A DNA stretch of 59,370 bases from an uncultured Faecalibacterium sp. (GCA_934512105.1 CAKSWQ010000010.1:1-59370); one strand, 5' to 3'. Positions 25,912 to 34,631 are shown, counted from the stretch's first letter. Notes: a model not told the origin generated them from the letters alone. Translations and numbers: made by a program.

Positions 25912-26592
25912 ATGAATAATTATCTGCCGCTGTTACAAACCACCACGCTGTTCGCGGGTCTTTCCGCTGCGGAGCTCAGCATGCTGCTGTCCCGGCTGGG
26001 GGCCAGTGTGCGCAGCTACGGCAAGGGCGAAGCCCTTGTGCTGGCGGGGGAGCCCAGCCGCCGGGTAGGCATCGTGCTGTCCGGCGAACTGGAGGCCTAC
26101 CGTCCGGCACCGGGCGGGGTGCGCATTCCCATTGCCCGGGTAGAGCCGGGCGGGGTGTTCGGGGACGTGCTGGGAGGCTCCAGCCTGTCCAGCCCGGTCA
26201 CCGTGCTGGCTTCTGTCCCCTGCGAGGTGCTGCTGCTGCCCTACGAGCGGCTGCTGCTCTCGGACGGCAGCCCCGCCCACCAGCGGGTGGTGCAGAACCT
26301 TGTGCGCACCATCAGCGATAAGTATTTTTCCCTCTCCCGCCGCATCGACCTGCTGGTGATGAAGAGCCTGCGCGCCAAGGTGGCGGCGTATCTGCTCAGC
26401 GAAGCCGCCCGCGCCCACAGCCTGACCTTCAGCATCCCCTTCTCCCGCATCCAGCTGGCGGATTACCTCAACTGCGACCGCAGCGCCCTTTCCCGGGAGC
26501 TGAGCACCATGCAGAAGGAAGGGCTCATCGACACCTACCGCAGCAGCTTCAAGCTGCTGGAGCCGGATGCCTTGCAGCAGATGGTGCAGTGA
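25912..26592 (+). CDS. Crp/Fnr family transcriptional regulator
   Basis: 226 residues from the ATG at 25912. Residues about 5-120 form a cyclic-nucleotide-type effector domain (LFAGLSAAELSMLLSRLG, GIVLSGELEAYRP, GGVFGDVLGGSS). Residues about 145-215 form the DNA-binding domain, with the helix-turn-helix IQLADYLNCDRSALSRELSTMQKEG. No cysteine cluster for an iron-sulfur sensor of the FNR type is seen. The upstream in-frame ATG at 25855 overlaps the palindrome and lacks a ribosome site. It is divergent from the orphan lipoprotein gene, so it may control it. The effector is unknown. Confidence 0.88.
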   Translation: MNNYLPLLQTTTLFAGLSAAELSMLLSRLGASVRSYGKGEALVLAGEPSRRVGIVLSGELEAYRPAPGGVRIPIARVEPGGVFGDVLGGSSLSSPVTVLASVPCEVLLLPYERLLLSDGSPAHQRVVQNLVRTISDKYFSLSRRIDLLVMKSLRAKVAAYLLSEAARAHSLTFSIPFSRIQLADYLNCDRSALSRELSTMQKEGLIDTYRSSFKLLEPDALQQMVQ

Positions 26593-26632
26593 CTTTCTGC
26601 CAGCTATTTTATATTTAAGGAGCAATCAAGCA

Positions 26633-27613
26633 ATGTCCAAGCCTGTTCTCTGGATCGTGATCCCCTGCTACAACGAGGAGCAGGTGCTGCCCATTACAGC
26701 ACCCATGTTTCTGGAAAAGATCCACAGTCTGACCGCACAGGGGCTGGTCAGCGATAAAAGCCGGGTGCTCTTTGTCAACGATGGCTCCCGCGACAAAACG
26801 TGGGAGCTGATCCAAGGCTTTGCCGCACAGGACGAGCACTATATCGGCATTTCCCAGAGCCGCAACCGCGGCCACCAGAACGCCGTGCTGGCGGGGCTGA
26901 TGGAGGCGCTGCACAGTGACAGCTGCGATATCACCATCTCCATCGACTGCGACGGTCAGGACGACATCAACGCCATGGACGAGATGGTGAAAAAGTATCT
27001 GGACGGTGCCGAGGTGGTGTACGGTGTGCGCAGCCGCCGGGACACCGACACCTTCTTCAAGCGGTTCACCGCCGAGGGCTTCTATCATGTGATGAACGCT
27101 CTGGGCGCGGATATCGTGTTCAACCACGCAGACTACCGCCTGATCAGCACCCGCGTGCTGGAAAGCTTTGCAGATTATAAGGAGGTCAACATCTTTTTGC
27201 GGGGCATGGTGCCGCTGGTGGGCTTTGCCCACGATGTGGTCACCTACGAGCGCCACGAGCGCCTGGCCGGTGAAAGCCACTATCCCCTGAGCAAGATGCT
27301 GGCGCTGGCCTTTGACGGCATTACCAGCCTTTCCAACAAGCCCATCCGCATCATCACCGGGGCGGGCATCGCGGTAAGCCTTGTCAGCTTTATCGGGGTC
27401 ATCTGGGCCATCGTATGCGCCGCCATGGGCAGCAGTGTGGCAGGCTGGGCCTCCACCGTGTGCATCGTCTGCTTTATGGGCGGTGTTCAGCTGGTGTGTC
27501 TGGGCGTGATCGGCGAGTATATCGGTAAGATCTATATGGAAACGAAAGCCCGCCCGCGCTATATCATCTCGGAGCGCACATGGGCTCCCTACGAAAGGAA
27601 ATATCACGGATGA
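26633..27613 (+). CDS. Family 2 glycosyltransferase with C-terminal membrane segments (GtrB-like)
   Basis: 326 residues. The GT-A catalytic domain begins LWIVIPCYNEEQVLP and carries the nucleotide/metal motif SIDCDGQDDINAMDEMV and YGVRSRRDTDTFFKR. Two hydrophobic segments at about 240-310 anchor it in the membrane. Relatives load glucose or similar sugars onto undecaprenyl phosphate for wall or polysaccharide modification. AAGGAG lies 10 bases before the ATG. It follows the Crp-like gene and overlaps the next gene by 4 bases. Confidence 0.88.
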   Translation: MSKPVLWIVIPCYNEEQVLPITAPMFLEKIHSLTAQGLVSDKSRVLFVNDGSRDKTWELIQGFAAQDEHYIGISQSRNRGHQNAVLAGLMEALHSDSCDITISIDCDGQDDINAMDEMVKKYLDGAEVVYGVRSRRDTDTFFKRFTAEGFYHVMNALGADIVFNHADYRLISTRVLESFADYKEVNIFLRGMVPLVGFAHDVVTYERHERLAGESHYPLSKMLALAFDGITSLSNKPIRIITGAGIAVSLVSFIGVIWAIVCAAMGSSVAGWASTVCIVCFMGGVQLVCLGVIGEYIGKIYMETKARPRYIISERTWAPYERKYHG

Positions 27614-28194
27614 GCAAGCAAAGCTGGAAGGGCAGCACCCTTCTGAACCCGGAGCCGCCGGTACTGGTATCCTGCGGCGGGCTGGATAAGTCCAACCTTA
27701 TCACCATCGGCTGGACAGGCACCATCTGCACCCAGCCCAGCATGGTATCCATCAGCGTGCGGCCGGAGCGGTACAGCCATCAGCTGCTGTGCGAGCGCGG
27801 GCAGTTCGCCATCAACCTGCCCACCGAAAAGCTGGTGCGCGCCATTGACTGGTGCGGCGTGAAAAGCGGCCGCGAGGTGGACAAGTTTGCCGCCTGCGGC
27901 CTGCACGCCGCCCCCGGCAGCGTGCTGACCGACTGCCCAGTGCTGGAGGAAAGCCCGGTCAACTTGGAGTGCCGCATCACCCAGCGCATCCCGCTGGGCA
28001 GCCACGACCTGTTTTTGGCCGAGGTGGTGGCCTGCGATGTGGACGAGAGCCTGCTGGACGAAAAAGGCAAGCTGTGCTTGGACAGGGCAAACCTCATCGT
28101 GTACAGCCACGGGGAGTATCTGGCCCTTGGCAAAAAGCTGGGCACCTTCGGTTACAGCGTGCGCAAGAAAAAGCCCGCAAAGCGTAAAAAATAG
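27610..28194 (+). CDS. Flavin reductase family protein
   Basis: 194 residues. It has the flavin reductase-like split-barrel pattern: PVLVSCGGLDKSNLITIGWTG, PSMVSISVRPERYSH, FAINLPTEKLVRAIDWCG. Members reduce free FMN or act as flavoredoxins in anaerobes. It starts inside the stop of the glycosyltransferase gene (ATGA), hence translationally coupled, though no shared pathway is obvious. The C-terminus is lysine-rich. The upstream ATG at 27580 lies well within the previous gene and is not preferred. Confidence 0.88.
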   Translation: MSKQSWKGSTLLNPEPPVLVSCGGLDKSNLITIGWTGTICTQPSMVSISVRPERYSHQLLCERGQFAINLPTEKLVRAIDWCGVKSGREVDKFAACGLHAAPGSVLTDCPVLEESPVNLECRITQRIPLGSHDLFLAEVVACDVDESLLDEKGKLCLDRANLIVYSHGEYLALGKKLGTFGYSVRKKKPAKRKK

Positions 28195-28365
28195 TAAAGG
28201 CAACTCCGCAAAATAAGTACAGCAAGGCTGGGCATCTGTGAAAGATCAGGTGCTCAGCTTTTTCCATTTTCGCAGGCAGCGGTTTCGAATCTATCAATAA
28301 AAAATTCCTTTCTGCCAAATCTGCCCAGAGCAGCGCGGCAGGCACTTTCAATCGTCCGATTCCCA

Positions 28366-28394
28366 TTGCATTCCGTCCGATTTTGTGCTATACT
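28366..28394 (+). promoter_or_regulatory. Sigma-A promoter of the queT transcript
   Basis: TTGCAT (28366-28371), 17-base spacer, TATACT (28389-28394), about 37 bases before the riboswitch. Confidence 0.75.
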
Positions 28395-28430
28395 CCCTTC
28401 TGCTGTGCTTTTTGTGCAGTATCCTCAAAG

Positions 28431-28531
28431 AGCAACTTAGGATTTTAGGCTCCCCGGTGCCACTCGAGCGGTGCCGGGCAAAACCCACAGGAGCTGGCGG
28501 TTCCTGTGCGGTCAAAATCAAACCGCTGGAG
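28431..28531 (+). promoter_or_regulatory. Class III preQ1 riboswitch
   Basis: The leader closely follows the class III preQ1 riboswitch as I remember it from F. prausnitzii: AGCAACTTAGGATTTTAGGC, CTCCCCGG with a variable arm closing in CCGGG, AAACCCACAGG, GCTGGCGGTTCCTGTGCGG, TCAAAAT, and a final CCGCTGGAG. The terminal CTGGAG contains the ribosome site of queT, 7 bases before its ATG, and can pair with upstream CTGGCGG-type sequence. Binding of the queuosine precursor preQ1 would therefore shut down translation. Recognition is by eye against a remembered sequence. Confidence 0.9.
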
Positions 28532-28538
28532 TATTATC

Positions 28539-29066
28539 ATGAATCAGAATTCTTCCGTCCGTAAGCTGGTGCACTGCGGTGTAGTGGCGGCCATCTATGT
28601 GGTGCTGTGTCTGGCATTGCAGCCCCTTTCCTATGGTGCTGTGCAGGTGCGTGTGGCCGAGGCTCTGTGCCTGCTGCCCGTGTTCGGTGCCGAGTACATC
28701 GTGGGTGTTGTGCTGGGCTGCTTCCTTGCAAACCTGCTGGGCTCCACCATCGTGGATGTGATCTTTGGCACACTGGCTACCCTGCTGGCCTGCCTTGTCA
28801 CCTACAAGCTGCGCAATGTGCGCTTCAAGGGTCTGGCCATTGCCGCCAGCCTGCCGCCGGTGCTGTTCAACGCGGTGATCATTGGTATCGAGATCGCGGT
28901 GATGTTCCCGGACCCCACGTCCAGCGCCCCCATCTGGCTGGCCTGCATCACCAATGGCATCTCGGTGGGCATCGGCGAAGTTATCAGCTGCACCGTGCTG
29001 GGCGTTGTGCTGGTAAAGCTGATCGAGAGCAACGCCGCACTGCGCAAGGTGTTTGCGACGGAATAA
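28539..29066 (+). CDS. queT: Queuosine precursor transporter QueT
   Basis: 175 residues with about five to six hydrophobic segments and the QueT pattern: VVAAIYVVLCLALQPLSYG, VRVAEALCLLPVFG, VVLGCFLANLLGST, VDVIFGTLATLLACL. QueT is the substrate-binding S component of an ECF importer for preQ1-like precursors. The start at 28539 is fixed by the riboswitch-borne GGAG; the ATG-less extension to 28506 lies inside the aptamer. Control by preQ1 is strongly implied by the leader. The energising ECF module is not in the window. Confidence 0.94.
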   Translation: MNQNSSVRKLVHCGVVAAIYVVLCLALQPLSYGAVQVRVAEALCLLPVFGAEYIVGVVLGCFLANLLGSTIVDVIFGTLATLLACLVTYKLRNVRFKGLAIAASLPPVLFNAVIIGIEIAVMFPDPTSSAPIWLACITNGISVGIGEVISCTVLGVVLVKLIESNAALRKVFATE

Positions 29067-29081
29067 CACAAGGAGGTTTCC

Positions 29082-29735
29082 ATGCAGCCAAACGGTATGA
29101 TCTTCTGGGACTGGAACGGTACCCTGATGGACGATGTGGATTTTACCCACGAATGCCTGAACTGGATGCTGGAGACCCACGGCTACCCCCAGCGGTACGA
29201 TCTGGCTGCCTACCGGGAGCTGTTCGGCTTTCCCATCGAGGACTACTACCGCTGTGCCGGGTTCGATTTTGCGCGGCACCCCTACCCGGAGCTTGCCGCC
29301 CGCTTTATGGAGCACTACAACGCCGGTGTGCCCGGCTGCGCTGTAACGGCGCATGCCGTTGACACCCTGCAAACGCTGGCCCGCATGGGCTGGCAGCAGG
29401 CTGTGCTTTCCGCCTCCCGCCGTGATTACCTGATCGAGCAGGTATCCGCCCGGGGTCTGCAAGGCTTTTTTACCGAGTTGCTCGGCCTTGCGGACATTTA
29501 CGGCGTAAGCAAGGTACAGCTTGGCACCGACTATCTGCGCCGCACCGGCATCGACCCGGCTGCCTGCGTGATGGTCGGCGACACCGACCACGACGCCGCA
29601 GTGGCTGCGGCCATCGGTGCCGCCTGTGTGCTGTACACCGGCGGGCACCAGTCCCGCGCCCGGCTGGAAAAGGCCAGTCCCTACGTCATCGACGACCTTG
29701 CCCAGCTGCCCGCACTGCTGGAAACGATAAAATAA
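29082..29735 (+). CDS. HAD family hydrolase
   Basis: 217 residues of the phosphoglycolate-phosphatase-like HAD group. Motif I is FWDWNGTLMDD with nucleophile Asp10; the usual second aspartate is Asn12, a variant seen in some HAD proteins that would affect the acid/base step. Motif II is AVLSAS and motif IV is MVGDTDHDA. A helical cap lies at about 20-90. It follows queT by 15 bases behind AAGGAGG, so it is probably co-transcribed under preQ1 control; a phosphatase role in queuosine salvage is speculation. Confidence 0.88.
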   Translation: MQPNGMIFWDWNGTLMDDVDFTHECLNWMLETHGYPQRYDLAAYRELFGFPIEDYYRCAGFDFARHPYPELAARFMEHYNAGVPGCAVTAHAVDTLQTLARMGWQQAVLSASRRDYLIEQVSARGLQGFFTELLGLADIYGVSKVQLGTDYLRRTGIDPAACVMVGDTDHDAAVAAAIGAACVLYTGGHQSRARLEKASPYVIDDLAQLPALLETIK

Positions 29736-29739
29736 CCGC

Positions 29740-29778
29740 AACGGTCGCTGCACAGCATTTTGTGCAGCGACCGTTTTT
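29740..29778 (+). terminator. Intrinsic terminator of the queT operon
   Basis: AACGGTCGCTGCAC pairs with GTGCAGCGACCGTT across 8 bases and is followed by a T tract. Confidence 0.9.
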
Positions 29779-29815
29779 CATTTGTAAAGCGTTGTCAATT
29801 CCCGACCGTGAAAAA

Positions 29816-29909
29816 GTAGCTCAGAAACGCCCGCAGGCGTTTCTGAGCTACAAATTATAATAAATATGTTTCCGCTGAATATGGCCAAAGCGCACGCGGC
29901 GGCCATTCC
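29816..29909 (-). repeat. Intergenic repeat family B, copy 1
   Basis: Read on the minus strand: GGAATGGCCGCCGCGTGCGC, TTTGGCCATATTCAGCGG, an AT-rich spacer, then hairpin GTAGCTCAGAAACGCC / GGCGTTTCTGAGCTAC. The copy at 52280-52370 shares the first block and the inner hairpin. Confidence 0.8.
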
Positions 29910-29949
29910 AATGGTCCGGCCTTTAACTGCTGCAAATCCCCCGCAAGGA

Positions 29950-29986
29950 TAAAAAAAGACCAGTACACAAACGTGTACTGGCTTTT
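29950..29986 (-). terminator. Intrinsic terminator after tRNA-Pro
   Basis: On the minus strand GCCAGTACAC pairs with GTGTACTGGT around GTTT, followed by seven T residues, directly after the CCA end of tRNA-Pro. Confidence 0.9.
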
Positions 29987-30062
29987 TGGTCGGAGCAGCG
30001 GGATTTGAACCCACGGCCTCCTCGTCCCGAACGAGGCGCGCTACCAACTGCGCTATGCCCCG
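29987..30062 (-). tRNA. tRNA-Pro(CGG)
   Basis: A full cloverleaf of 76 bases on the minus strand: acceptor CGGGGCA with TGCTCCG, anticodon stem CCTCG/CGAGG with loop TTCGGGA (anticodon CGG, codon CCG), T arm with GTTCAAATC, and an encoded CCA. Probably transcribed together with the tRNA-Gln upstream. Confidence 0.97.
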
Positions 30063-30095
30063 AAAATACCGCAGCCAGTTGAGACTGCGGTTTTC

Positions 30096-30169
30096 TGGTT
30101 GGGGATGAGAGAATCGAACTCCCACAAGTAGAGTCAGAGTCTACCGCACTACCACTATGCAAATCCCCA
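30096..30169 (-). tRNA. tRNA-Gln(CTG)
   Basis: A 74-base cloverleaf on the minus strand: acceptor TGGGGAT with ATCCCCA, anticodon stem GTAGA/TCTAC with loop CTCTGAC (anticodon CTG, codon CAG), T loop GTTCGATT, encoded CCA. It lies 33 bases upstream of tRNA-Pro. Confidence 0.97.
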
Positions 30170-30321
30170 ATATTCGGTTCTGTCAGCCGCGCCGTGCGTT
30201 GCTGACAAGGGATATTATACACGCCAGCGGGCTGCTTGTCAACCATTTTTTCAGTTTTTCTGCAAAAGTTTTCGCAGCGGCTTTCCAGTGCACACAGGCT
30301 TGTAAATTTTTGGTTTTTCTC

Positions 30322-30350
30322 TTGACAGCACTCCCCTTTCGGAATACTCT
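30322..30350 (+). promoter_or_regulatory. Sigma-A promoter of pfkA
   Basis: TTGACA (30322-30327), 17-base spacer, TACTCT (30345-30350). The consensus -35 fits a highly expressed glycolytic gene. Confidence 0.75.
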
Positions 30351-30441
30351 AATACTATAAAAAGGTAGGATCCCGGTCAGCCCGGCACCCTTTGCCGGAC
30401 CGTTCGGCTTTGCCTGAATGATAATGAAAGAGGGTATTTGA

Positions 30442-31521
30442 ATGAAAAAACGTGTTGGTATCCTGACTTCCGGCGGCGATTGCCCGGGCCTGAACGCCAC
30501 CATCCGCGGCGTTGCAAAAGCCCTGTACGCCCGCATGGGGGACAATGTGGAGATCGTGGGCATTGCCAACGGTTACAGCGGCCTGATCAACGGCGACTAC
30601 CGTGAGATGACCGAGGACGACTTCCGCGGCATCCTGACCTTAGGCGGCACCATTCTGGGCACCAAGCGCACCCCCTTCAAGATGATGCGTGTGGTGGAGG
30701 ACGACAACATTGATAAGGTCGCCGCCATGAAAAAGACCTACAAGGCGGCGAAGCTGGACTGCCTGCTGTGTCTGGGCGGCAACGGCACCCACAAGACCGC
30801 CAACCTGCTTGCGCAGGAGGGGCTGAACATCATCGGCCTGCCCAAGACCATTGACAACGATATCTACGGTACCGATGTGACCTTCGGCTTCCATACCGCT
30901 GTGGATATCGCCACGGACGTCATCGACCGCATCCACACCACCGCAGGCAGTCACAGCCGCGTGATGTGTATCGAGATCATGGGCAACAAGGCCGGATGGC
31001 TTACCCTGTACTCCGGTATTGCCGGCGGTGCAGACATCATTCTGCTGCCCGAGCTGCCCTACGATATCGACCGCGTATGTGAGGCCGTGGAGCGCCGCGC
31101 CAAGAAGGGCTCCAACTTCTCCATCCTTGCCGTGGCTGAGGGTGCCATCAACACCGAGGAAGCCCGCATGAAGCGTAAGGACTGGATGGCCAAGCGTGCC
31201 GAAGCCGGTCTTGGCACCACCGCCACCAACCGCATTGCGCAGGCCGTGCAGAAAAAGACCGGCATGGAGACCCGCGTGTGCATCCCGGGTCACATGCAGC
31301 GCGGCGGCAGCCCCAGCGCCTACGACCGTGTGCTGGCCACCCAGTTTGGCAGCTATGCCGCACAGCTGGTGGAAGTGGAGCGCTATGGCGTGACCGTGGC
31401 CATGGTGAACCGCCGGGTGACTGAGAACCGTCTGGCAGACATTGCCGGTAAGACCCGCAATGTGCCCGAAAACTGCGAACTGCTGAACGTGGCCCGCCGC
31501 ATGGGTGTCTGTCTGGGTTAA
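30442..31521 (+). CDS. 6-phosphofructokinase (PfkA family, unusual phosphodonor signature)
   Basis: 359 residues. GGDCPGLNATIRG at 11-23, LGGTILGTKR, the phosphodonor loop GGNGTHKTA (112-120), the catalytic PKTIDNDI (134-141), EIMGNKAGWLTLYSG and PGHMQRGGSPSAYDR mark the family. The lysine in PKTIDND is typical of pyrophosphate-dependent enzymes, while the glycine after GGN is typical of ATP-dependent ones, so the donor (ATP or PPi) cannot be set by these rules. Asn replaces the usual Asp of GGD. It phosphorylates fructose-6-phosphate in glycolysis. It has its own promoter and terminator. Confidence 0.93.
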   Translation: MKKRVGILTSGGDCPGLNATIRGVAKALYARMGDNVEIVGIANGYSGLINGDYREMTEDDFRGILTLGGTILGTKRTPFKMMRVVEDDNIDKVAAMKKTYKAAKLDCLLCLGGNGTHKTANLLAQEGLNIIGLPKTIDNDIYGTDVTFGFHTAVDIATDVIDRIHTTAGSHSRVMCIEIMGNKAGWLTLYSGIAGGADIILLPELPYDIDRVCEAVERRAKKGSNFSILAVAEGAINTEEARMKRKDWMAKRAEAGLGTTATNRIAQAVQKKTGMETRVCIPGHMQRGGSPSAYDRVLATQFGSYAAQLVEVERYGVTVAMVNRRVTENRLADIAGKTRNVPENCELLNVARRMGVCLG

Positions 31522-31556
31522 GCCCTGCCCGCAAGCGGAAACGCTGAGAAAAGCGA

Positions 31557-31595
31557 GACACCGGAGAGTCTGCTGGCTTTCCGGTGTCTTGTTTT
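31557..31595 (+). terminator. Intrinsic terminator of pfkA
   Basis: GACACCGGA pairs with TCCGGTGTC across a 14-base loop, followed by TTGTTTT. Confidence 0.75.
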
Positions 31596-31757
31596 ATGCT
31601 CAGCGTAAAACAGCTTTTGCGGTGAATTTTGTTGTTGAAGCCGCGCTTTCTGTCTCAAGTGCGCAAAAAAGGTTGTCAAAACCGGAAAAACAGGGTATGA
31701 TAGAAGCTGGATCGCAGGCTGTGATCCTTCAATATTGCTAAAGGAGTGTGCTTTGTT

Positions 31758-32975
31758 ATGCGCGCCTATGAACGACTGCTTGATTACGTCAGGGTCTACA
31801 CCACCTCGGACCCGGAGTCCGGCACCCATCCTTCCGCTGCGCGGGAGTTTGATCTGGCTCATAAGCTGGTGGAGGAGCTGAAGGCTCTGGGCGTGGAGGA
31901 TGCCCGTGTGGACGAGCACTGCTACGTCTACGGTTCCCTGCCCGCCACCCCCGGCTGCGAGGAAAAGCCCGCGCTGGGTCTAATCGCCCACATGGACACT
32001 GCCCCGGATGCCAGCGGCGAGAACGTAAACCCCATCCTGCACGAGAACTATGACGGCGGCGATGTGGTGCTGCCCGCCACCGGCAAGGTGATGAAGGTCT
32101 CCGCCTTCCCCTTCCTTGCCTCCATGAAGGGTGAGACCCTCATCACCACCGACGGCACCACCCTGCTGGGTGCAGACGATAAAGCAGGTGTGGCTGAGAT
32201 CATGACCGCTGTGGAGACTGTCATCCGCGAGGGCCGTCCCCACGGCAAGCTGTGCATCGGCTTTACCCCGGACGAGGAGATCGGCGAGGGTGCCGATCTG
32301 TTCGATATCCCCGGCTTTGGTGCAGACTTTGCCTACACGGTGGACGGCGGCGATGCCGGTGACATCGAATACGAGAACTTCAATGCCGCCGCTGCCACCG
32401 TGACCATCCACGGCTTCTCGGTGCACCCCGGCTCCGCCAAGGACACCATGATCAACGCTTCCAACGTTGCCATGGAGTTCCACGGTGCCCTGCCCGTGAT
32501 GGCACGTCCTGAGACCACCGAGGGGCGTCAGGGCTTCTACCACCTGTGCCAGATGTACGGCGATGTCACCACCGCAAAGCTGGGCTACATCCTGCGCGAC
32601 CACGACGCTGCCAAGCTGCAGTTCAAGAAGGACAATATGCAGGACATTGCCGATTACCTGAACGGCAAGTACGGCGCAGGCACCGTAGAAGTGGAGATCA
32701 AGGACAGCTACCGCAATATGCTGGAAAAGATCAAGCCCCACTTCCACCTCATCGAGACTGCCCGCAAAGCTGTGCGCATGGCTGGTCTGGAGCCGGTGGA
32801 GGTGCCCGTGCGCGGCGGCACCGATGGCGCCACCCTGAGCTGGAATGGTCTGCCCTGCCCCAATCTGGGCACCGGCGGCTTCAACTTCCACGGCGTGTGC
32901 GAGTGCACTACCGTGGAGCGGATGGACCGCTGCACCGAGATCGTGCTGAACATCATCTCCCTGTACGCAGAGTAA
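31758..32975 (+). CDS. pepT: Peptidase T (tripeptide aminopeptidase)
   Basis: 405 residues, normal for PepT of the M20B family. Motifs are LIAHMDTAPDASGENV, LLGADDKAGVAEIMTA with the bridging aspartate, CIGFTPDEEIGEGAD with the catalytic glutamate, YTVDGGDAG and RGGTDGATLSWNGLPCPNLG. It removes the N-terminal residue of tripeptides, with two zinc ions, in the cytoplasm. AAGGAG lies 11 bases before the ATG at 31758; the GTG at 31746 overlaps that site. Confidence 0.96.
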   Translation: MRAYERLLDYVRVYTTSDPESGTHPSAAREFDLAHKLVEELKALGVEDARVDEHCYVYGSLPATPGCEEKPALGLIAHMDTAPDASGENVNPILHENYDGGDVVLPATGKVMKVSAFPFLASMKGETLITTDGTTLLGADDKAGVAEIMTAVETVIREGRPHGKLCIGFTPDEEIGEGADLFDIPGFGADFAYTVDGGDAGDIEYENFNAAAATVTIHGFSVHPGSAKDTMINASNVAMEFHGALPVMARPETTEGRQGFYHLCQMYGDVTTAKLGYILRDHDAAKLQFKKDNMQDIADYLNGKYGAGTVEVEIKDSYRNMLEKIKPHFHLIETARKAVRMAGLEPVEVPVRGGTDGATLSWNGLPCPNLGTGGFNFHGVCECTTVERMDRCTEIVLNIISLYAE

Positions 32976-33031
32976 TTCGCCTTTTTCCGTGAAAAAGCTT
33001 TCTGCGTGAAAATGGTCTGTCCCTACAACAT

Positions 33032-33074
33032 AAAAGCGGCGGCTGCACTGTGTTTTGTGCAGCCGCCGCTTTTT
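33032..33074. terminator. Bidirectional terminator between pepT and trkH
   Basis: AAAAGCGGCGGCTGCAC pairs with GTGCAGCCGCCGCTTTT across 8 bases, T-rich on both strands, between two convergent genes. Confidence 0.9.
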
Positions 33075-33077
33075 CCT

Positions 33078-34475
33078 TTAACCTACGTTGATATGCCCCA
33101 CCGGCATGATCTTGCGCTTATTGTCGTCCGGTTTGGCGGTCAGGCTCATGGCAAAGGCCACCGGACCCACACGGCCCATGAACATGACCAGCATATACAG
33201 GATCTTTGCCCCGTTGTTCAGCTGGCTGGTCACGCCTACGGAAAGGCCCACCGTGCCAAAGGCCGAGCAGGACTCGAAGATGGCGTCCACCACCGACACG
33301 GCGTCCGAGGTGTTGTAGTACACCACGATGGCCGAGCCGATGGCTGCCGCCGCGCCCAGCACGATGATGGTCAGGGCGCGGTAGACCGTCTTGGATTCGA
33401 TATGGTGGTCGGCGATCACACAGTCATCGCGCCCCTGCGCCACGCTGCGAATGGTCAGGATGATGACCGCGAAGGTGGTCACCTTCACGCCGCCGCCGGT
33501 AGAGCCGGGCGCTGCGCCGATGAATTGCAGCACGCTCATGAGCAGCTTGCTCAGGGTGCCGCAGGAAGCCAAGTCCACGGTGTTCATGCCGGCGGTTCGG
33601 GTGGATACCGACTGGAACAGTGAAGCCATCACCTTGCCGGACACCGACAGCCCACCCATCGTGGCGGGGTTGTTCCACTCCATCAGTCCCAGACCCAGCG
33701 CGCCGCCCAGCCACAAGATCACCGAGAAGGACAGCACCACCTTGGCGTGCAGGGACAGGCGGCGTTTTTTGTACCACTGGCACAGCTCCACCCAGACCAT
33801 AAAGCCCAGACCGCCGGAGATGATCATGAACATGATCACCGCCTGTACATAGTAGTTGTTGACATAGGGCACCAGCGAGGAGTACGCCCCGAACCGTCCG
33901 AACAGGTCGAAGCCTGCATTGCAGAAGGCTGAAATGGCGGTGAACACGCTGATCCAGACGCCCTCCAGCCCGAACTGCGGCACAAAGGCAAACAGCAGCA
34001 GTAAAACGCCGATGCCTTCAAACATCGCTGCCAGCCCCACCACGATCTTCAGCACGCTTTTGGCCTGATCGTAGCCGTCTGCCGAGACGCTCTCGCCCAG
34101 CAGGCGCAGATCCCGGAAGCCCATGCGCCGGCGCATGGCCAGCGCAAAAAAGCTGGTAAGGGTAACAAGGCCAAGGCCGCCCACCTGAATGAGCAGCAGC
34201 ACCACCGCCTGCCCGAACCATGTGAACTGTGTCCATGTATCCCGTACCACCAGTCCGGTCACGCAGGTGGCGCTGGTGGCTGTGAACATGGCGTTGAGCA
34301 CATCCAGCCGTCCGTTCCTGCTGGCAATGGGCAGGGTGAGCAGCAGTGTACCAAGCGCGATCACAATGATAAAACTGACGCAGATGATCTGGGTCGGGGT
34401 GCTCAGTCCCAGCTTTCTCCACCGGAGCGACCTCTGGTGCCGCAGCTTTTTGCGGATATTTTTCATTTTTTCCAT
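33078..34475 (-). CDS. TrkH/KtrB-type potassium transporter
   Basis: 465 residues with about eight or more membrane segments arranged as repeated helix-pore-helix units. The selectivity-filter regions include TSATCVTGLVVRDT, SAFCNAGFDL, STRTAGMNTVDL and SCSAFGTVGLSVG, all around the filter glycines. It forms the channel-like K+ pore. It needs a TrkA/KtrA nucleotide-gating subunit, which is not adjacent here. The start at 34475 has GGGAGG upstream. It ends a few bases from a shared terminator with pepT. Confidence 0.93.
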   Translation of the reverse strand: MEKMKNIRKKLRHQRSLRWRKLGLSTPTQIICVSFIIVIALGTLLLTLPIASRNGRLDVLNAMFTATSATCVTGLVVRDTWTQFTWFGQAVVLLLIQVGGLGLVTLTSFFALAMRRRMGFRDLRLLGESVSADGYDQAKSVLKIVVGLAAMFEGIGVLLLLFAFVPQFGLEGVWISVFTAISAFCNAGFDLFGRFGAYSSLVPYVNNYYVQAVIMFMIISGGLGFMVWVELCQWYKKRRLSLHAKVVLSFSVILWLGGALGLGLMEWNNPATMGGLSVSGKVMASLFQSVSTRTAGMNTVDLASCGTLSKLLMSVLQFIGAAPGSTGGGVKVTTFAVIILTIRSVAQGRDDCVIADHHIESKTVYRALTIIVLGAAAAIGSAIVVYYNTSDAVSVVDAIFESCSAFGTVGLSVGVTSQLNNGAKILYMLVMFMGRVGPVAFAMSLTAKPDDNKRKIMPVGHINVG

Positions 34476-34631
34476 AGCATCCTCCCTGCGCAGCACACGG
34501 CCGCCTTGCATTCTCTTATAGCATACACCATTTTGCCCACAGGTTCAACTTGATTTTACAGCCCGGTTGCGGTATTATAATATGGTACTGTATTTTGGGG
34601 GCTTTCCTGCACCCTAAGAATGCAGACCCGT

